Below are positions 1 through 12,900 of a DNA stretch of 64,000 bases, in pieces. Origin of the DNA: Leguminivora glycinivorella. Taxonomy: Eukaryota; Arthropoda; Insecta; Lepidoptera; Tortricidae. The stretch covers positions 4,990,926 to 5,054,925 of the forward strand of contig NC_062973.1 of the NCBI RefSeq assembly GCF_023078275.1, in the 5' to 3' direction. The position numbers and the translations under genes were made by a program. The notes under the pieces were generated by a model. That model saw only the letters and a list, made by a program, of their open reading frames with translations. It did not search any database and was not told where the DNA came from. Position 1 is the first letter of the stretch, and each line of letters begins with the position of its first letter.

Positions 1-800
1 AAAAACAAACATTATTTTAGTACCTGCCTGATGTGCGTTCCTACGCACATTTCTACTTGCAATACTCCAGGAGATTATACTTTTATGCAAAATTGAATTT
101 AAATCTGAAAGATATCGCTCATATTTAATTAAATTTATTAAGATTTTACATTATTAACCACTTATATCTAAATATAATTAGTTTTTTCTATCATAACCTA
201 CTTATTCCTTTATCTACCTTACTTCTTACCCTGAGCGCCAATGAATGTGAATATAAAAATAATACTACTAATATAGTAATACTACAATACTTATAAATCC
301 ATTTTTGAGTTTTTATTAATAATAATGCATTAAAATTATGTTAAAATTGTTGAGGTACACAAGTTAAGTAAACTCGTACCTGCTGCGTTTCCAATCGTCG
401 CGCCTGCAAATAAAGGAACGCGCGCCGAGTGATGGTGTGCGCGCTTACGGTAATATCTTTGTAGTTTGCTTATTTATTATCCGATCAAGGAAATTTAAGA
501 AGTAGCGGATAGCTTATTAATGTGGCTAAATGATTTATATAACATATTTTTTACATAAGTGGCCGTTTTTACTGCCATTTCTGGGTGGAAAAAAAAAAGA
601 AAAAAAAATATTTTCTGGTTTATTGTTAAAAAAAAAAACTAATAAAATTATTCTTTTAGAGTATAACACGTTTTAATAAGCATTTAATAAGCTTCCAAAT
701 GACACCTCATTTTTAAAAATTGGATAAGCGATTGTAGAAAAATTCATAAAAAATTAAAACCCTTGATCGCGGTCTTTGTGACGTCATAGTTAACCCCCCC
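1..800. other. AT-rich intergenic DNA, no gene seen
   Basis: Very AT-rich sequence with homopolymer A and T runs near 580-640. I see no coding frame with family motifs, no tRNA-like box pair and no clear repeat boundary. A short GC-richer stretch with several CGCG tetramers lies at about 390-450, but no function can be supported for it. Confidence 0.5.
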
Positions 801-1090
801 ACAGTCTGAGGAAGTGACAAGTCTTTATTTCGTACTCAGTAAAGTCTACCGATCACAACGATACCACTTGTCAGCAGTATACTCTCCAGTCACATCAACT
901 TTTTCCGAGACCCTCTCGCCGCTCTACTATGAAGATTATGACACAGAAAGAAATTTTAAAAATCAGTCCAGTAACGACGGATATATCGTGGCCTAAACAT
1001 TAAATTGAGATACATATATACATGCGAAGAGAATTGAAATACGTACGAATTGAGAACCACCTTCCTTGAGATTTGGGGCGGCGCTTAAAA
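800..1090 (+). repeat. Degenerate LINE 3'-tail fragment (RTE-like)
   Basis: The phrase 'cagtccagtaacgacgga' followed by 'gaattgagaacc' recurs at 16430-16510 and, in variant form, in the tails at 32440-32630, 33050-33260 and 57030-57230. Those better copies end in 'gaagtcggtta', which I associate with RTE-like LINE 3' ends in Lepidoptera. The class is inference; the recurrence is seen. Confidence 0.45.
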
Positions 1091-1129
1091 ATAAAGATAC
1101 TGTTTTAAAACGTCCTAGTATTTCATTAT

Positions 1130-1300
1130 TTCCCCATTGACAAATACTTCCCTTATATTTTTGTGGCTATTCCCACTAGTTACCACCAAGTTTTTACCTG
1201 TCCTAACTACTGGGATTTCCCCCACATTGTTAATTACCACACTGGGGGTTGATAGCTACTGGGATTAGTTTTCCCAGTAGTTACTACCAAAATATTATTG
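1130..1300. repeat. Short repeats around CTACTGGGA / CCCAGTAGTTA
   Basis: Several direct and inverted copies of 'ctactgggat' and 'cccagtagttac' lie within about 170 bp, for example near 1175, 1205, 1255 and 1283. This looks like the remains of a small palindromic element. The following 1300-1920 holds only short open frames without family motifs, and I call no gene there. Confidence 0.35.
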
Positions 1301-1924
1301 TGATGACCAAAACACTAAAATATATATTCCATTGCATGCTTTAATAAACACAGGTGTCAGTTAGTAAAAGACAAATACTTATGTAACTCCGTATAGACAG
1401 ATAAAGTCTAAGAAAAAAACTTACCTCAAAACCATACAGAAAAAGGTACGGTGAGCTAGATGGCGATACACCTTTGGGGTAGGTACGCTCAGATAGATGG
1501 CGCTAATATTAATATTTGACATTTTAACACATATCAATATCATATCAAGCTGAGAATATTGTCAAAACGGAGGTTCAAAGGTTTTAAGCCTGTGTCGAGA
1601 GATGTAATACGTCAAATTCCGCGGGATATCCCTAATGTATGCTTAATCATGGACACCCTAAAGAAAGAGATGCAAGACCGGCGTGACGTAATTCAAGGTC
1701 AAATTTTCTGGCTTCAAAGTAATGTTCGGCGTGCAACATCCATTGTATATAAGATTCTTGGTCAGCATCTTTAAAATAGTTGTAATTGAAACCAAACAAA
1801 ACTTGATTAGTTTTAAATCACTCCTGCTCCTTATTACACACCCTAAAGGTTGATTTTTGAGATTGAATCGATCATTATGACCTGTCTTGGGACTCAAACT
1901 CTCTTGTTCAACTATAAAATTTCA

Positions 1925-2345
1925 ACTAAATCGGTTTAAGCCCCCCATTCACGGTAGGTACGATATGCGTACGATCTGTCGCAACGGATTAATCGAAACG
2001 ATCGATCGACCGTGTATGTCAATATCGTAAACGATTTACTTGATCACATAAGATATCAGACATCGCAATATAATCCCGTGCAGGCATAGATATCGCAACG
2101 ATGGATCGAAAGTTTCGCTTGCGACCAACGATTCGATTTCTATCTCATACTGATGACCTACTTATTATTCCGTTTCGTTCAAGTAGATCGTTTACGGTTA
2201 ATCGTTTGTGTATGGCTGGCACTTTCGATGCGACCGATCGCCACGATCGCGTCAATGTCAACGTGGCCTAATAATCTAACATCAATATACATTTTTGGCT
2301 TCCAAATAAATTTTCAAGAGCTGATATCTCGCAAACCGTATACGT
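1925..2345. repeat. GATC/CGAT-rich segment, partly palindromic
   Basis: Dense in 'cgatcg', 'atcgat' and 'gatcg' words, with loosely inverted halves: 'cgtaaacgatttacttga' near 2026 and its counterpart 'caagtagatcgtttacgg' near 2179. It is probably a decayed palindromic transposable element. A 64-codon open frame across it lacks any recognisable motif. Confidence 0.35.
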
Positions 2346-2450
2346 GATATCGATAATCTTAATAGAAACATACTTGTAGAATATTTAATTATCTTTTATT
2401 GTTTCATAATCATCATGTCACAAGGATAAATAAATAAATAAAATAAATAA

Positions 2451-2700
2451 ATATTCGGGACACCTCACACAGATCAACTTAGCCCCAACCTAAGGAAAGC
2501 TTGTACTATGGGTGCTAAGCGACGACATACATACTTATATAGATAAATAAACTTGCTAATAGATTTCGCATAGAGTTACATTGATAAATACATATTTATA
2601 TACATAGAAAACATCCATGACTCAGGAACAAATATCTGTGCTCATCACACAAATACATGCCCTTACCGGGATTCCAACCCGGGACCGCGGCGTAGCAAGG
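2451..2700 (-). mobile_element. tRNA-derived SINE, family A (antisense copy)
   Basis: Read on the minus strand this is the same element as the plus copy at 2969-3221. The tRNA-like head is at about 2660-2700 (B-box relative 'gggattccaacccgggacc'), followed by the conserved 'tgatgagcacagatatttg' body and a tail ending in TTTATTTATT-like repeats. The A-box end is truncated. Confidence 0.7.
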
Positions 2701-2819
2701 ATGCATAGTTTTTGAGATAAATATATGTATTAAGTGGAATCCCGGCTGTAGGGGTACGGTCGGGGACTTTGGATATGTTAAGATCCTAAGTATGTAATTA
2801 ATTTTTACATTTTCAAGAT

Positions 2820-2963
2820 TTTATTTTTGTGTTATTTGGTTTCCAATGCACCGCCTACGATCTTCTGTGCTTTGCCTTAAGGTTTACTGGTAGAGAATGC
2901 CTGGCATTAAGTTCGCCTTTTGTACATTAAGTTTGTGCAATAAAGTTTAAATAAATAAGTAAG
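2820..2963 (+). mobile_element. LINE 3'-end fragment
   Basis: Contains 'ggtagagaatgcc' and 'taagttcgccttttgta', then 'gcaataaagttt' and an AAATAAATAA-type tail. The same 3' end recurs at 54752-54870 (plus) and 17232-17349 (minus), and as a fragment inside the inverted repeat at 16668-16745. Only the non-coding 3' end is present, so it is a 5'-truncated insertion. Confidence 0.65.
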
Positions 2964-2968
2964 TATCC

Positions 2969-3221
2969 TACCGGTCTGGCTCAGTCGGTAGTGACCCTGC
3001 CTGCTGAGCCGCGGTCCTGGGTTCGAATCCCGGTAAAGGCATTTATTTGCGCGATGAGCACAGATATTTGTTCCTGAGTCATGGATATTCTCTATGTATA
3101 TAAGTATTATGTATTTATCTATTTAGGTATGTGTATCGTCGCTTAGCACCCATAGTACAAGCTTTGCTTAGTTTGGGGCTAAGTTGATCTGTGTAAGGTG
3201 TCCCCAATATTTATTTATTTA
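2969..3221 (+). mobile_element. tRNA-derived SINE, family A
   Basis: Starts with a tRNA-like head that has both internal pol III promoter boxes: the A box 'tggctcagtcggtag' and the B box 'ggttcgaatcc'. The body ('gatgagcacagatatttg', 'ttcctgagtcatgga') and the tail (TTTATTTATT) match copies at 2451-2700, 13262-13485, 37573-37830 and 53320-53520. It lies in inverted orientation to the 2451 copy, with a LINE tail between them. Confidence 0.8.
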
Positions 3222-3736
3222 ATATAAGACGTCAAAAATGTTTTAATACCTCTCGTTATGTGGCAGCCACAAAAATAACAATTTATCATAACACTTCATA
3301 AAAGTGATCCTACATTGTATTACATCTTATAATGTTTTTCATCACACTTGCCAATATTAAAAACAACATTTTAAGCGGAATCATTTTTACCGAACTCAGA
3401 ATCATAATTTTCTTTTTTTTTGCGGAATGATCTTAACCGTGATAATAGTATGCCACATTAATTTAACAGAATTAATTCAAAGCTCAGTTCATTATGAGTA
3501 TTATGACATTCAGATATTTTTTCTGTGTACAGTACCCTGCTAACGAGTAAGCGTGATGAAAAAATTATAAGCGATACTTGCGTAACAGTACTTGGGGTAA
3601 CATTAATCTAATTATATAATTGAGTTGGAAATCAAAAAGGTGTGCGTGCGGTAGTTTTCATTGTTATGAGTAGGTAATATATTGGATGGATAAGTCTAAA
3701 AAATACACAAACTGCAACTCAAACGCACGTAATAAC

Positions 3737-3742
3737 TTTATT
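3737..3742 (-). terminator. Polyadenylation signal of CP1
   Basis: On the minus strand this reads AATAAA, inside a stretch that is clearly homologous to sequence downstream of CP3 (AATAAA at 40502-40507) and CP6 (AATAAA at 62137-62142). The preserved 'ctaaaataaa' context in three paralogues favours it over other AATAAA hexamers nearby, such as 3821-3830. Cleavage-site position is inferred. Confidence 0.55.
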
Positions 3743-3935
3743 TTAGTGTCCAATAATTGAGAAATTTATAGAATTTAAAACCAAAAGAAATAGATTTTAC
3801 AAATTGATCAAAGATTTGTTTTTATTTATTGCAGCCAAAATGGTAAACCTTCATTCATAACCGCAATGCAAGCACCGTGGGATATGCCATCCAAGAATGC
3901 ACGGTGATGTTAATGGCTTCGGGTGACAGCAGACT

Positions 3936-6900
3936 CTAAGCCACTTGGGAGTGGGCAGTGTAGGTAATGCCCATGTTGCAAGCGTTCACTCCTCGCAACA
4001 GTCTCACGTAGCCTTTTTCTCCCCACCCGACGCCCCAAGAGTTTTTAATGATCCAATACTTCTTGCCTTTTTCTGCAATAAAAATTATTTTGATGGTTTT
4101 TATGCTTTTAAAGCCTTAAATATTTAATGATGATCCGCAATGTATAGAATCAGTACCTAAGTACGTGATGACATTACCAGAAATCGAGAAGGGTGAGCTT
4201 CTTTCCTCGTAATATGCCGTAAAACATATCAACTTACTATAAAGTATTTAAATAGCCAACCATCCTCCCAGGGGTCTATATCTCGAAGCTACAAATTACA
4301 ATTTGCAAGTGGTTGCCAATTTTATTTACAATTCTCTTTCCAACTTGTCATATTAGACATTGACTACCGCTTGTAAATTGTAACTAGTAGCTTCGACAAA
4401 TGGGCCCCTGAGGCTTTCGAATCAGTAAATCCGTATAAAAGCATAAAAATAACTTAAACTACCAAACTTAAACTAACACAGAATAAATAATTATAATTAT
4501 GTACATAAAAATATTTACCAATAAAAAAACAGGAGCAAGCTCGGCGCCGGATGGTAGAGTGCCCAGATGACGTAGCCGATTGGCATTTCTGCGACGCGAA
4601 ACGAAAACGAAACGCCGAGAAAGGTAGTCTGGCCGAAAGGTGGGTCTGTCGCGTCAATACGCACGAGCGATGGAGATAGATATCTACGAGCGTTTCGTTT
4701 CGTGAGCGTTTGTGCCATTCGGCTACGTACCCAGAAGGCTGGTAGCATTGCTGCGCTGGATCGCGATGCTTATTATCCGTTGCGCAAGAACGAAACCAGC
4801 CCTCTGATCACCCGTAGTTACAAGTTACAATTTACATTTAGAAAAATTAAATATGGGCCGTGTGCGGTTATTATTATTATTTTTATATATGTTTATTGTT
4901 TATATAAATATATATTATTTATACTCGCGAGTACGTATTGTATTCATTTTTAGAATAGGGATGTATATTATGTGTAAAGATAATATGTTGATAGGTACTG
5001 AAAATGAAAATGAAAATGAAATATTTATTTTTCAAGTAGGCATATTACAATGCGCATATGAACGTCAAATAAAGCTACGCCGGCTCTAACCCTACGCCTC
5101 AGCCTCGAGAAGATTTCAGTCCCCCCTCAGTTGGGAGGGGGGTATCCACTATGGGACCGGCAAGAAACTCGGCGGGCAAGTTCTTTTCAAAACATTACAT
5201 CTTATAACTAACATGCATTAAATAACAAGATACAATTTAACATGCAAAAGTATTCATCAAAGAATATGAACAGACTAGGTACTCTATGGAAATTAATTTC
5301 AATAAATTATATTATTGCTTAATAATACGTCGTTCTTCTTCAGAGAAAACATATCAAATTGTCACAGAAGAAAAAGATAATATGAATCTCAATATCATTA
5401 AATATGTAATTTACCTACACAACATAAAATATAAAATATTTGATGTGCTTTCTTATCTGAACTGTGTCCTCTATACATAATACAATTATTTTAATTGCTA
5501 TTCGTTTTTTGTAGTTTCTGGTTCGGGCCATGCATGTTTGTCTGTCAAATAGTCCTCGACTCTGTAATAAGCCTTTAACATCAATGATTTTTTTAAGTAG
5601 TTCTTAAGAGCTGGGAGGGGTAATCTCAAAGCAGTGTCAGGTAACTTATTATAAAAATGAATGCATTGCCCAACAAATGACTTCTGTACTTTACGGACAC
5701 GAAACTTCTTTATGGCAAGCTTATTTTTGTTTCTAGTGTTATAATTATGGATATCAGAATTCTTAGTGAAACAGTCTAAATTCTTAACAACATAAATTAT
5801 ACTATCATAAATGTATTGGGAAGCTACAGTTAAGATATTAATTTCTTTGAAGAGTTCTCTTACTGATTCACGTGTTCCTAAGTTGTAAATAGAACGAATG
5901 GCTCTCTTTTGTAATACAAAGATAGTCTGTATGTCAGCTGCTTTGCCCCAAACCAGAATACCGTATGACATTACACTGTGAAAATAACTATGATACACTA
6001 GGCGAGCTGTCTCAACATTAGTCAGTTGCCTGATTCTCCTAACGGCGTATGCGGCTGAACTTAATTTGCTTGCTAGTTTCCTTATATGAGGACTCCATTG
6101 TAGATTTTTGTCCAATGTTAAGCCAAGGAACAGTGTTGTATCTACCATCTCTAAGCATTCATCATTCAAAAGTATTTTTGTATCGATTGGTTTAACATTC
6201 GGCAGAGAGAATCGAATACATTTGGTTTTCTTAGAATTAAGAAGTAAATTGTTGACAGTAAACCACTGCAGTACATCAGCTAACGTGCTATTAATTACAT
6301 TGTAATCCGTAGATTTTCGGTCAACATTAAAAAGCAGTGATGTATCATCAGCAAAAAGTACTATTTCACAAAAGTTTTTTACTATACATGGCAAATCATT
6401 TATATAAACCAAAAACAGGAATGGACCTAAAATTGAGCCTTGTGGCACTCCTAATTGGACAACAGTCCCGCTAGAGCGAGTTTTGTTAACAACTACTGTT
6501 TGTGTTCTATTGCTAAGGTAAGAAGACATAAAGTTTAGGGCATTTATAGACAAACCATAGTGTTCTAATTTCAAAATGAGCGTTCCATGATCCACACAAT
6601 CAAAGGCTTTTGAAAGATCACAAAATATGCCAATTGCATCACAAGAATTTTCCCAAATATTATATATATGTTTAATGAGTACCGAAGCAGCATCCGTCGT
6701 GGAACGGCCCCTTGTGAAACCGAACTGTTTGCTTGTAAGTAATCTATGTCTATTGAAGTGTCCCAGTAGATCATTTAACATTAGCTTCTCAAAGACTTTA
6801 CTTAGAACAGGAAGTATTGATATGGGACGGAAATTGGTTATATCACTCGAATCACCCGATTTAAAAAGCGGTATGACTTTGCTACATTTCATAAGATCTG

Positions 6901-9900
6901 GAAAGGTGCCTTGTGAAATTGAAATATTATATATTACGGCCAAGTAAGGTGCTATTATATCTATGACATGACTAATTACTTTAACTGATGTTCCCCATAA
7001 GTCTTCCGTTTTCTTTAAATTGAGTGACTTGAATGTTTTAACAATAATTACAGAGTCTACTTGACTAAATTCAAATGAATTATTACATTTCTTAACATTA
7101 GCACAAAGTAATGAATGGGCTTGAGCCGCAGAAGAATGTAAACATTTTGTGGTGTTAACGGCTATGTTTGAGAAATAATCTTCGAATGCCGAGGCAACAT
7201 CGCTGTTCGACACTATTTGTTGATTATCTGATACAATGTTGACTTGACAATCGCGTGATTTACATTTACCAGCTTCTTTATTTATAATACTCCAAGTTGT
7301 TTTCACTTTGTTGTCCGACACTTTCAATTTAGAACTAATAAAGTTTTTCTTGGCAGTTAAACACACTTTCTTGAAGATTCTTGAGTAGTTTCTTACATAG
7401 TCCAGGAATTCTGAATTCTTGTTCAGCTCTCTCTCACCATAAAGTTCATAAAGTCTTTTTCTACTTTTGTGAATACCTACAGTAGCCCATTCACTAAACT
7501 TTGTTTTAACTTTTGACCCACTAATAGATTTCACTTTGAAATTGTTATTAAATTGATTCAGAATTACATTGAAAACTTCTTGATACAAATGATTACAGTC
7601 ATAATGCGAAAATGGTATTATAGACAAACTATGTTGAATTTCATTTTTGAATGATTCCAAGCGAGATCCAGTAATGGGTCTATATGTTATTGTTTGTGGA
7701 GTATCATGAATAACGTTTAAGAAAGCTGCCCTTTGGCCGCTGTGATCGGAATGAAAACAGTTAAATAATTTCTTATCTATACATTCACAGTCACAAAAAA
7801 TATTATCTAGGCATGTTGCACTAGTCACACCTACCCGGGTAGGTTCAAGAAATAAATGAAATAAATTAAATGATTTAAACAAACAGAGCATTTTAACAGT
7901 ATTACTAGATGACTCGAGCAAGTTAACATTAAAATCTCCACATACAATAACATGTTTTTGGCCCTTGCACACTAACTTCAGAACATTTTCCATTGTAGAT
8001 TCAAATATGCTGAAGTCAGCTGATGGTGGTCTATAAACACATACAATAATATATCTGTCTAATTCAACACATGAAATTTCTATAGTTCTTTCTATGGAAT
8101 ATTTTACAACATCTTTGCGCTCTTTACACTTCATACAATTTTTAACAATAATAAGGGAGCCACCATGAACAGCAGATTTTCTGGCAAAAAAACTAGCTAA
8201 TTTAAAATTAACATAATCAAATATCAACTGTTCTTGTTTCAACCAATGTTCAGTAATACACATAACTTCAACATTATTACTATCTAAAAATAATCCTACT
8301 TCTAATTCTTTGCTGGAAAAACCCTGAATATTCTGGTGAACAACGTTCATACTCAGGTGTTTTTCCGCTGTCTTACAATCTAGTTTAAATGAGGCATGGG
8401 GTCCTTGGCTTTGTCAGCTGACTGAGACTTATATATAACACTATTACATCTATTTGGCTCAATATTGAAGGCCAATAACTCCACTAAATATACAAAAAAT
8501 TTCTTTGGCAAAAATACCTTCCGTGGAGCTAGCATGAAGCGCTCAATGAATTTATTTAAGTCAAAGAAATGGTACTTTTTATTAACAGCTTACTTTGTAC
8601 TACTTTGTATATTTGCCGGTGCACTTTAGTTGTGTTTGTCTATAATCTCCTATTTTGCTCTCTCAGTTATTCTAAGGTTAGTTGGAAGAAATCCCTTAAA
8701 GGGATAAGCTCGCCTTTGTACATAACCATTATAATTATTCACTGTACTTGTAATTTGTTCTGTGCTATAAATTGTTTACTACTACTACTACAGTTAGTTG
8801 TCAATGTCTAATAATAGCGTTGGAAAGAGACCGCTTGTAACTTGTAACTTTCAGTTTTGTCGTTTTCTTGTATTACTACTTAGAAAAAAAATCAGTTATT
8901 AAAACATAGTAAAACCTTCGTACAAACCTTCTCCATAGCCGACCAAGAGCACGCCGTGGTCAACTTGCTTCCCCTTGCACTCGTTTGGTTCTAGAATGCC
9001 TTTTTGGTATAAGCCGAAGTCAGCGGCATTTATAGCTGAAAGAAAACAAACAAATTTAGTATTAATTAATTTCTAAGTCGCATCCATCAACTTGAAGCGC
9101 TGGTGGTCTGGCGGTAAGAGCGTGCGACTTTCAATCCGGAGGTCGCGGGTTCGAACCCGTCTCGTACCAATGAGTTTATCTGAATTATTGTGCGAAATGT
9201 CATTTGATATTTGCCAGTCGCTTTTCGGTGAAGCAAACATCGTGAGGAAACCGGACTAATTCCAATAAGGCCTAGTTACCCTTCGGGTTGGAAGGTCAGA
9301 TGGCATTCGCTTTCGTAAAAACTAGAGTCTATGCCAAATCTTGGGATTAGTTGTCAAAGCAGACCCCAGGCTCCCATGAGCCGTGGCAAATGCCGGGATA
9401 ACGCAAGGAGGATGATCCATTAAGGGTCCCCCCACATCTAGCGTCTCGCAAGCGTCGCGTCGGGCTAACTGTATGGAAAAAAACGCCTTTGTCCATACAG
9501 TTGGCCCGACGCGACGCTCGCGAGACGCTAGATGTAGGGGGACCCTAACTTGGTTTTCTGGAAAAAATCAAATAAACATATTTCAAATGATCTAGATTCA
9601 TAGATTAACTTAAAGAGATCAATTCAATCTGAAAGAACAATCTCACCGAAAATATTTTTTTTTAAGTGGCGGGTTTATGTAGAAACCAATACTAAAGGTG
9701 CGACCTTGAGCCTTAGGAGGCTAGGGTATCTATAACAGGTACACATACTGTTGGTTTAACCAACCGAGTTGGTGAATAGAGGCAAGAACCATAGTATGTG
9801 TACCTGTTATAGATACCCTAGCCTCCTAAGGCTCAAGGTCGCACCTTTAGTAGTTATTCATTTCAAAATTTCAGTGGCGGTTATTCCTTTAGGCCGTTTT

Positions 9901-12900
9901 CACATTATCCGATCCGATATCGGATGTCGGAAATATTTCAATGGAAAAAATCCAAGATGGCGCCTGTAATGTATGTGATATCGGTCCGACATCCGATATC
10001 GGATCGGATAATGTGAAAACGCACTTATTCCTTAATTTTTATGGCTGGGCCTAAGGAGGCTAGAGACGCCCAGAGGAGGCAAGCCGTTATAATAACATAC
10101 TTATAGGAGCGAGATAATTTTAGTTTTTTTAATATATGTTCGGAACTCACCCACTGCCAGAGGTCCTAAGTTTACCAATTTGTTCTTCAATTCTTCTTCA
10201 TCAGCAATTTTGATCTTATCACCCCTTGTTACTAGCACAACTCCCTTACTAGCGTCTTCAGTGCAATTTCGTTTTTTATGGAAATAGGGATAGTCTGACT
10301 CTTTTTCTAATTTTTCCTTTTTCTTAGCCAGTTCCCTGTAATGAACGCATTTTTAAAATAAATTAGTAAGACAAAAAAAATCAACAGTAACAGACCTGGC
10401 AGGCACGCATGATCGCGAATGATATAACTTCAGGCCGTCCTTTTCGCACTATTTGTAAGTGTAATATGGACGGCCTGATGTTTTAACGTTTATCACGCGA
10501 CCGTGCTTGCCTGCCTGATAACTGCACTCTCGTGCCATGGAGCCTGGCTACGCTACCTGCGTGGATACGCTGGCTCAGTCCCACGTGGAAGGATCAGCTC
10601 GAAAGCCTGGGACTGCCGCAGATCAAACTTTCAAGCGCCGCAAATACGCGTTTTTAGGGTTCCGTAGTCAACTAGGAACCCTTATAGTTTCGCCATGTCT
10701 GTCTGTCCGTCCGTCCGTCCGTCCGTCCGTCCGTCTGTCCGTCCGTCCGTCCGCGGATAATCTCAGTAACCGTTAGCACTAGAAAGCTGAAATTTGGTCC
10801 CAATATGTATATCAATCACGCCAACAAAGTGCAAAAATAAAAAATGGAAATAAATGTTTTATTAGGGGGGTCCCCTGCATGTAAAGTGGGGGCTGTTACT
10901 TTTTTTTCATTCCAACCCCAACGTGTGATATATTGTTGGATAGGTATTTAAAAATAAATAAGGGTTTACTAAGATTGTTTTTTGATAATATTAATATTTT
11001 CGGAAATAATCGCTCCTAAAGGAAAAAAAAGTGCGTCCCCCCCCTCTAACTTTTGAACCATAAGTTTAAAAAATATGAAAAAAATCACAAAAGTAGAGCT
11101 TTGTAAAGACTTTCTAGGAAAATTGTTTTGAACTTGATAGGTTCAGTAGTTTTTGAGTAAAATATGGAAAACTTCGGAACCCTACACTGAGCGTGGCCCG
11201 ACACGCTCTTGGCCGGTTTTTTTCAAGTGAGTAAGAGTTTGCAGAGCTTTCAACGGAGACTTTCAGCCCGTGCCATGATCCTCGCCACGCTCATGATTCT
11301 ACATTCAGAACCACTCGCTATGCTAGCTGTTCAATTTTGGAATCTTTCGCTTGTCCGGGTGTCAATATTGGCACGTGCGGATAAACAACAATTTTGCCCC
11401 CGTTTGTAAAATAACTTCATATTTTGAGATAATCGAGCTCTCAAAGCCAAAAAACGGGGCACACTCTAACACTTAAACTGAGCGGACAAAAACCCCCGGG
11501 CATTAAACTTGATGAATACTTCCTACGAAACTTGTTTCGTAGACAAAATAAAACCGTTCAACAGCAAAAATGCTAAGGAGCTCCTAGGGTTCATAAGATA
11601 CAAAATCTGCATGGTAGCCAAAATATTGGCTGAACACTACAAGCTGAACAAACACATGGTTCAAATGGGGATGAAACAAGAGGCGACATGGAGGTTTTAG
11701 CAGGAAACCGAGGAGACTCCAATGCACATCCTTTGCTCTTGCGGACCACTAATGTCAAAGAGAAGGACCTACTTAGGGCGGCAGGTACCTACTGCAACCC
11801 TATGAGGTACAAGACCTTACAGCCCACAGAATCTGGAACTTCCTGGATTCAGGTCGACGTGACGCAGAAAGCACCCCCCCCCCCCCCCCCCCCCCCCCCC
11901 ACGCTCCCGAAATAATAATACGTGGTTATTATATAGAAAGTAAATTAGTACATCGTACACGATACACGTCACTTACTGCATGACTGGGTGCATAAAACCT
12001 CCGCCGCAAGATCCCGTGTTGAGGCAGTCGAGAACCTGCCCTTCAGAGAAGGCTAGGCATTGCTTGTGTTTGATGGCGTACTGCCCTTCAATGTCACCTG
12101 TCAATAATTTCACTTTTAAAACTTTAAACAGGACTTTTCATCGTCTAAGTTCCATTCGAAAAGATTTTCCCCAAATGGTTGCGCAATCTGTTTAAGCGTT
12201 GCGATGAAAAATAAGAACCTCTTGTGATTTGAAACCTAGGTTATTGTTTCTGATTTTCAGAATCTTAAATGAAGTAAGTCATAAAACTCGCTTTGAAAAG
12301 CAGATGAGCAAAAGGAACGTAAGTAAAGACCGTTAGGTATAGTTGTTCATTCAATATTCCACAAAATTGATAGAATAACGGAAAACAGCTACGGAAGAAG
12401 GTATGTAGGTTTGCGATGATATAGACGTATCAACTTTGAGTATTTTTTTTAAAGTATAATCAATCCATCTCGTAAGGGACACAAGGAGCTTAGTTAAATA
12501 AATGATAACTGATAATATTGTGGTTCCTAAAGAGGTACGGATAAAAGAAAGAGTAAGTTCTAAAAAAGTGACCATACCAACGGCGCTGAAGATGTAGCAA
12601 CTACCACATATTCCTTGGTCCTTAACATGTGTAACAGCATCCTTGTCCCTCCAGTCAAAGTGGTCTTCCGTCGGAGTCGGCCCGTCAGGGAGTACTACAC
12701 CCGTCATATTTTCGGGAAGTTTGAAGCCTAAATATTGCTGCAGCTCTTCAGGGTATAAGTCAGCAAAGTGGTTTAATGCGAACACAGTATCAGGAAACTT
12801 GGCATTTCGCTCATTTATTTGCTTCAAGCTTTTCTTAAAATTGCCAAGCCGTTCGTAATACTCCCTCCGGTTCTTGTACACTTTATTGTGCTTTTGGAGA

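Noticed and set aside
2969..3045. tRNA gene at the SINE head (also 9097, 15300, 37573, 61680)
   Set aside because: A and B boxes are present, but the acceptor stem and anticodon arm do not pair convincingly, and each head continues into a repeated SINE body.
11688..11915. Protein with a proline-rich tail
   Set aside because: The tail is the C27 run and the rest is another frame of the LINE relic.
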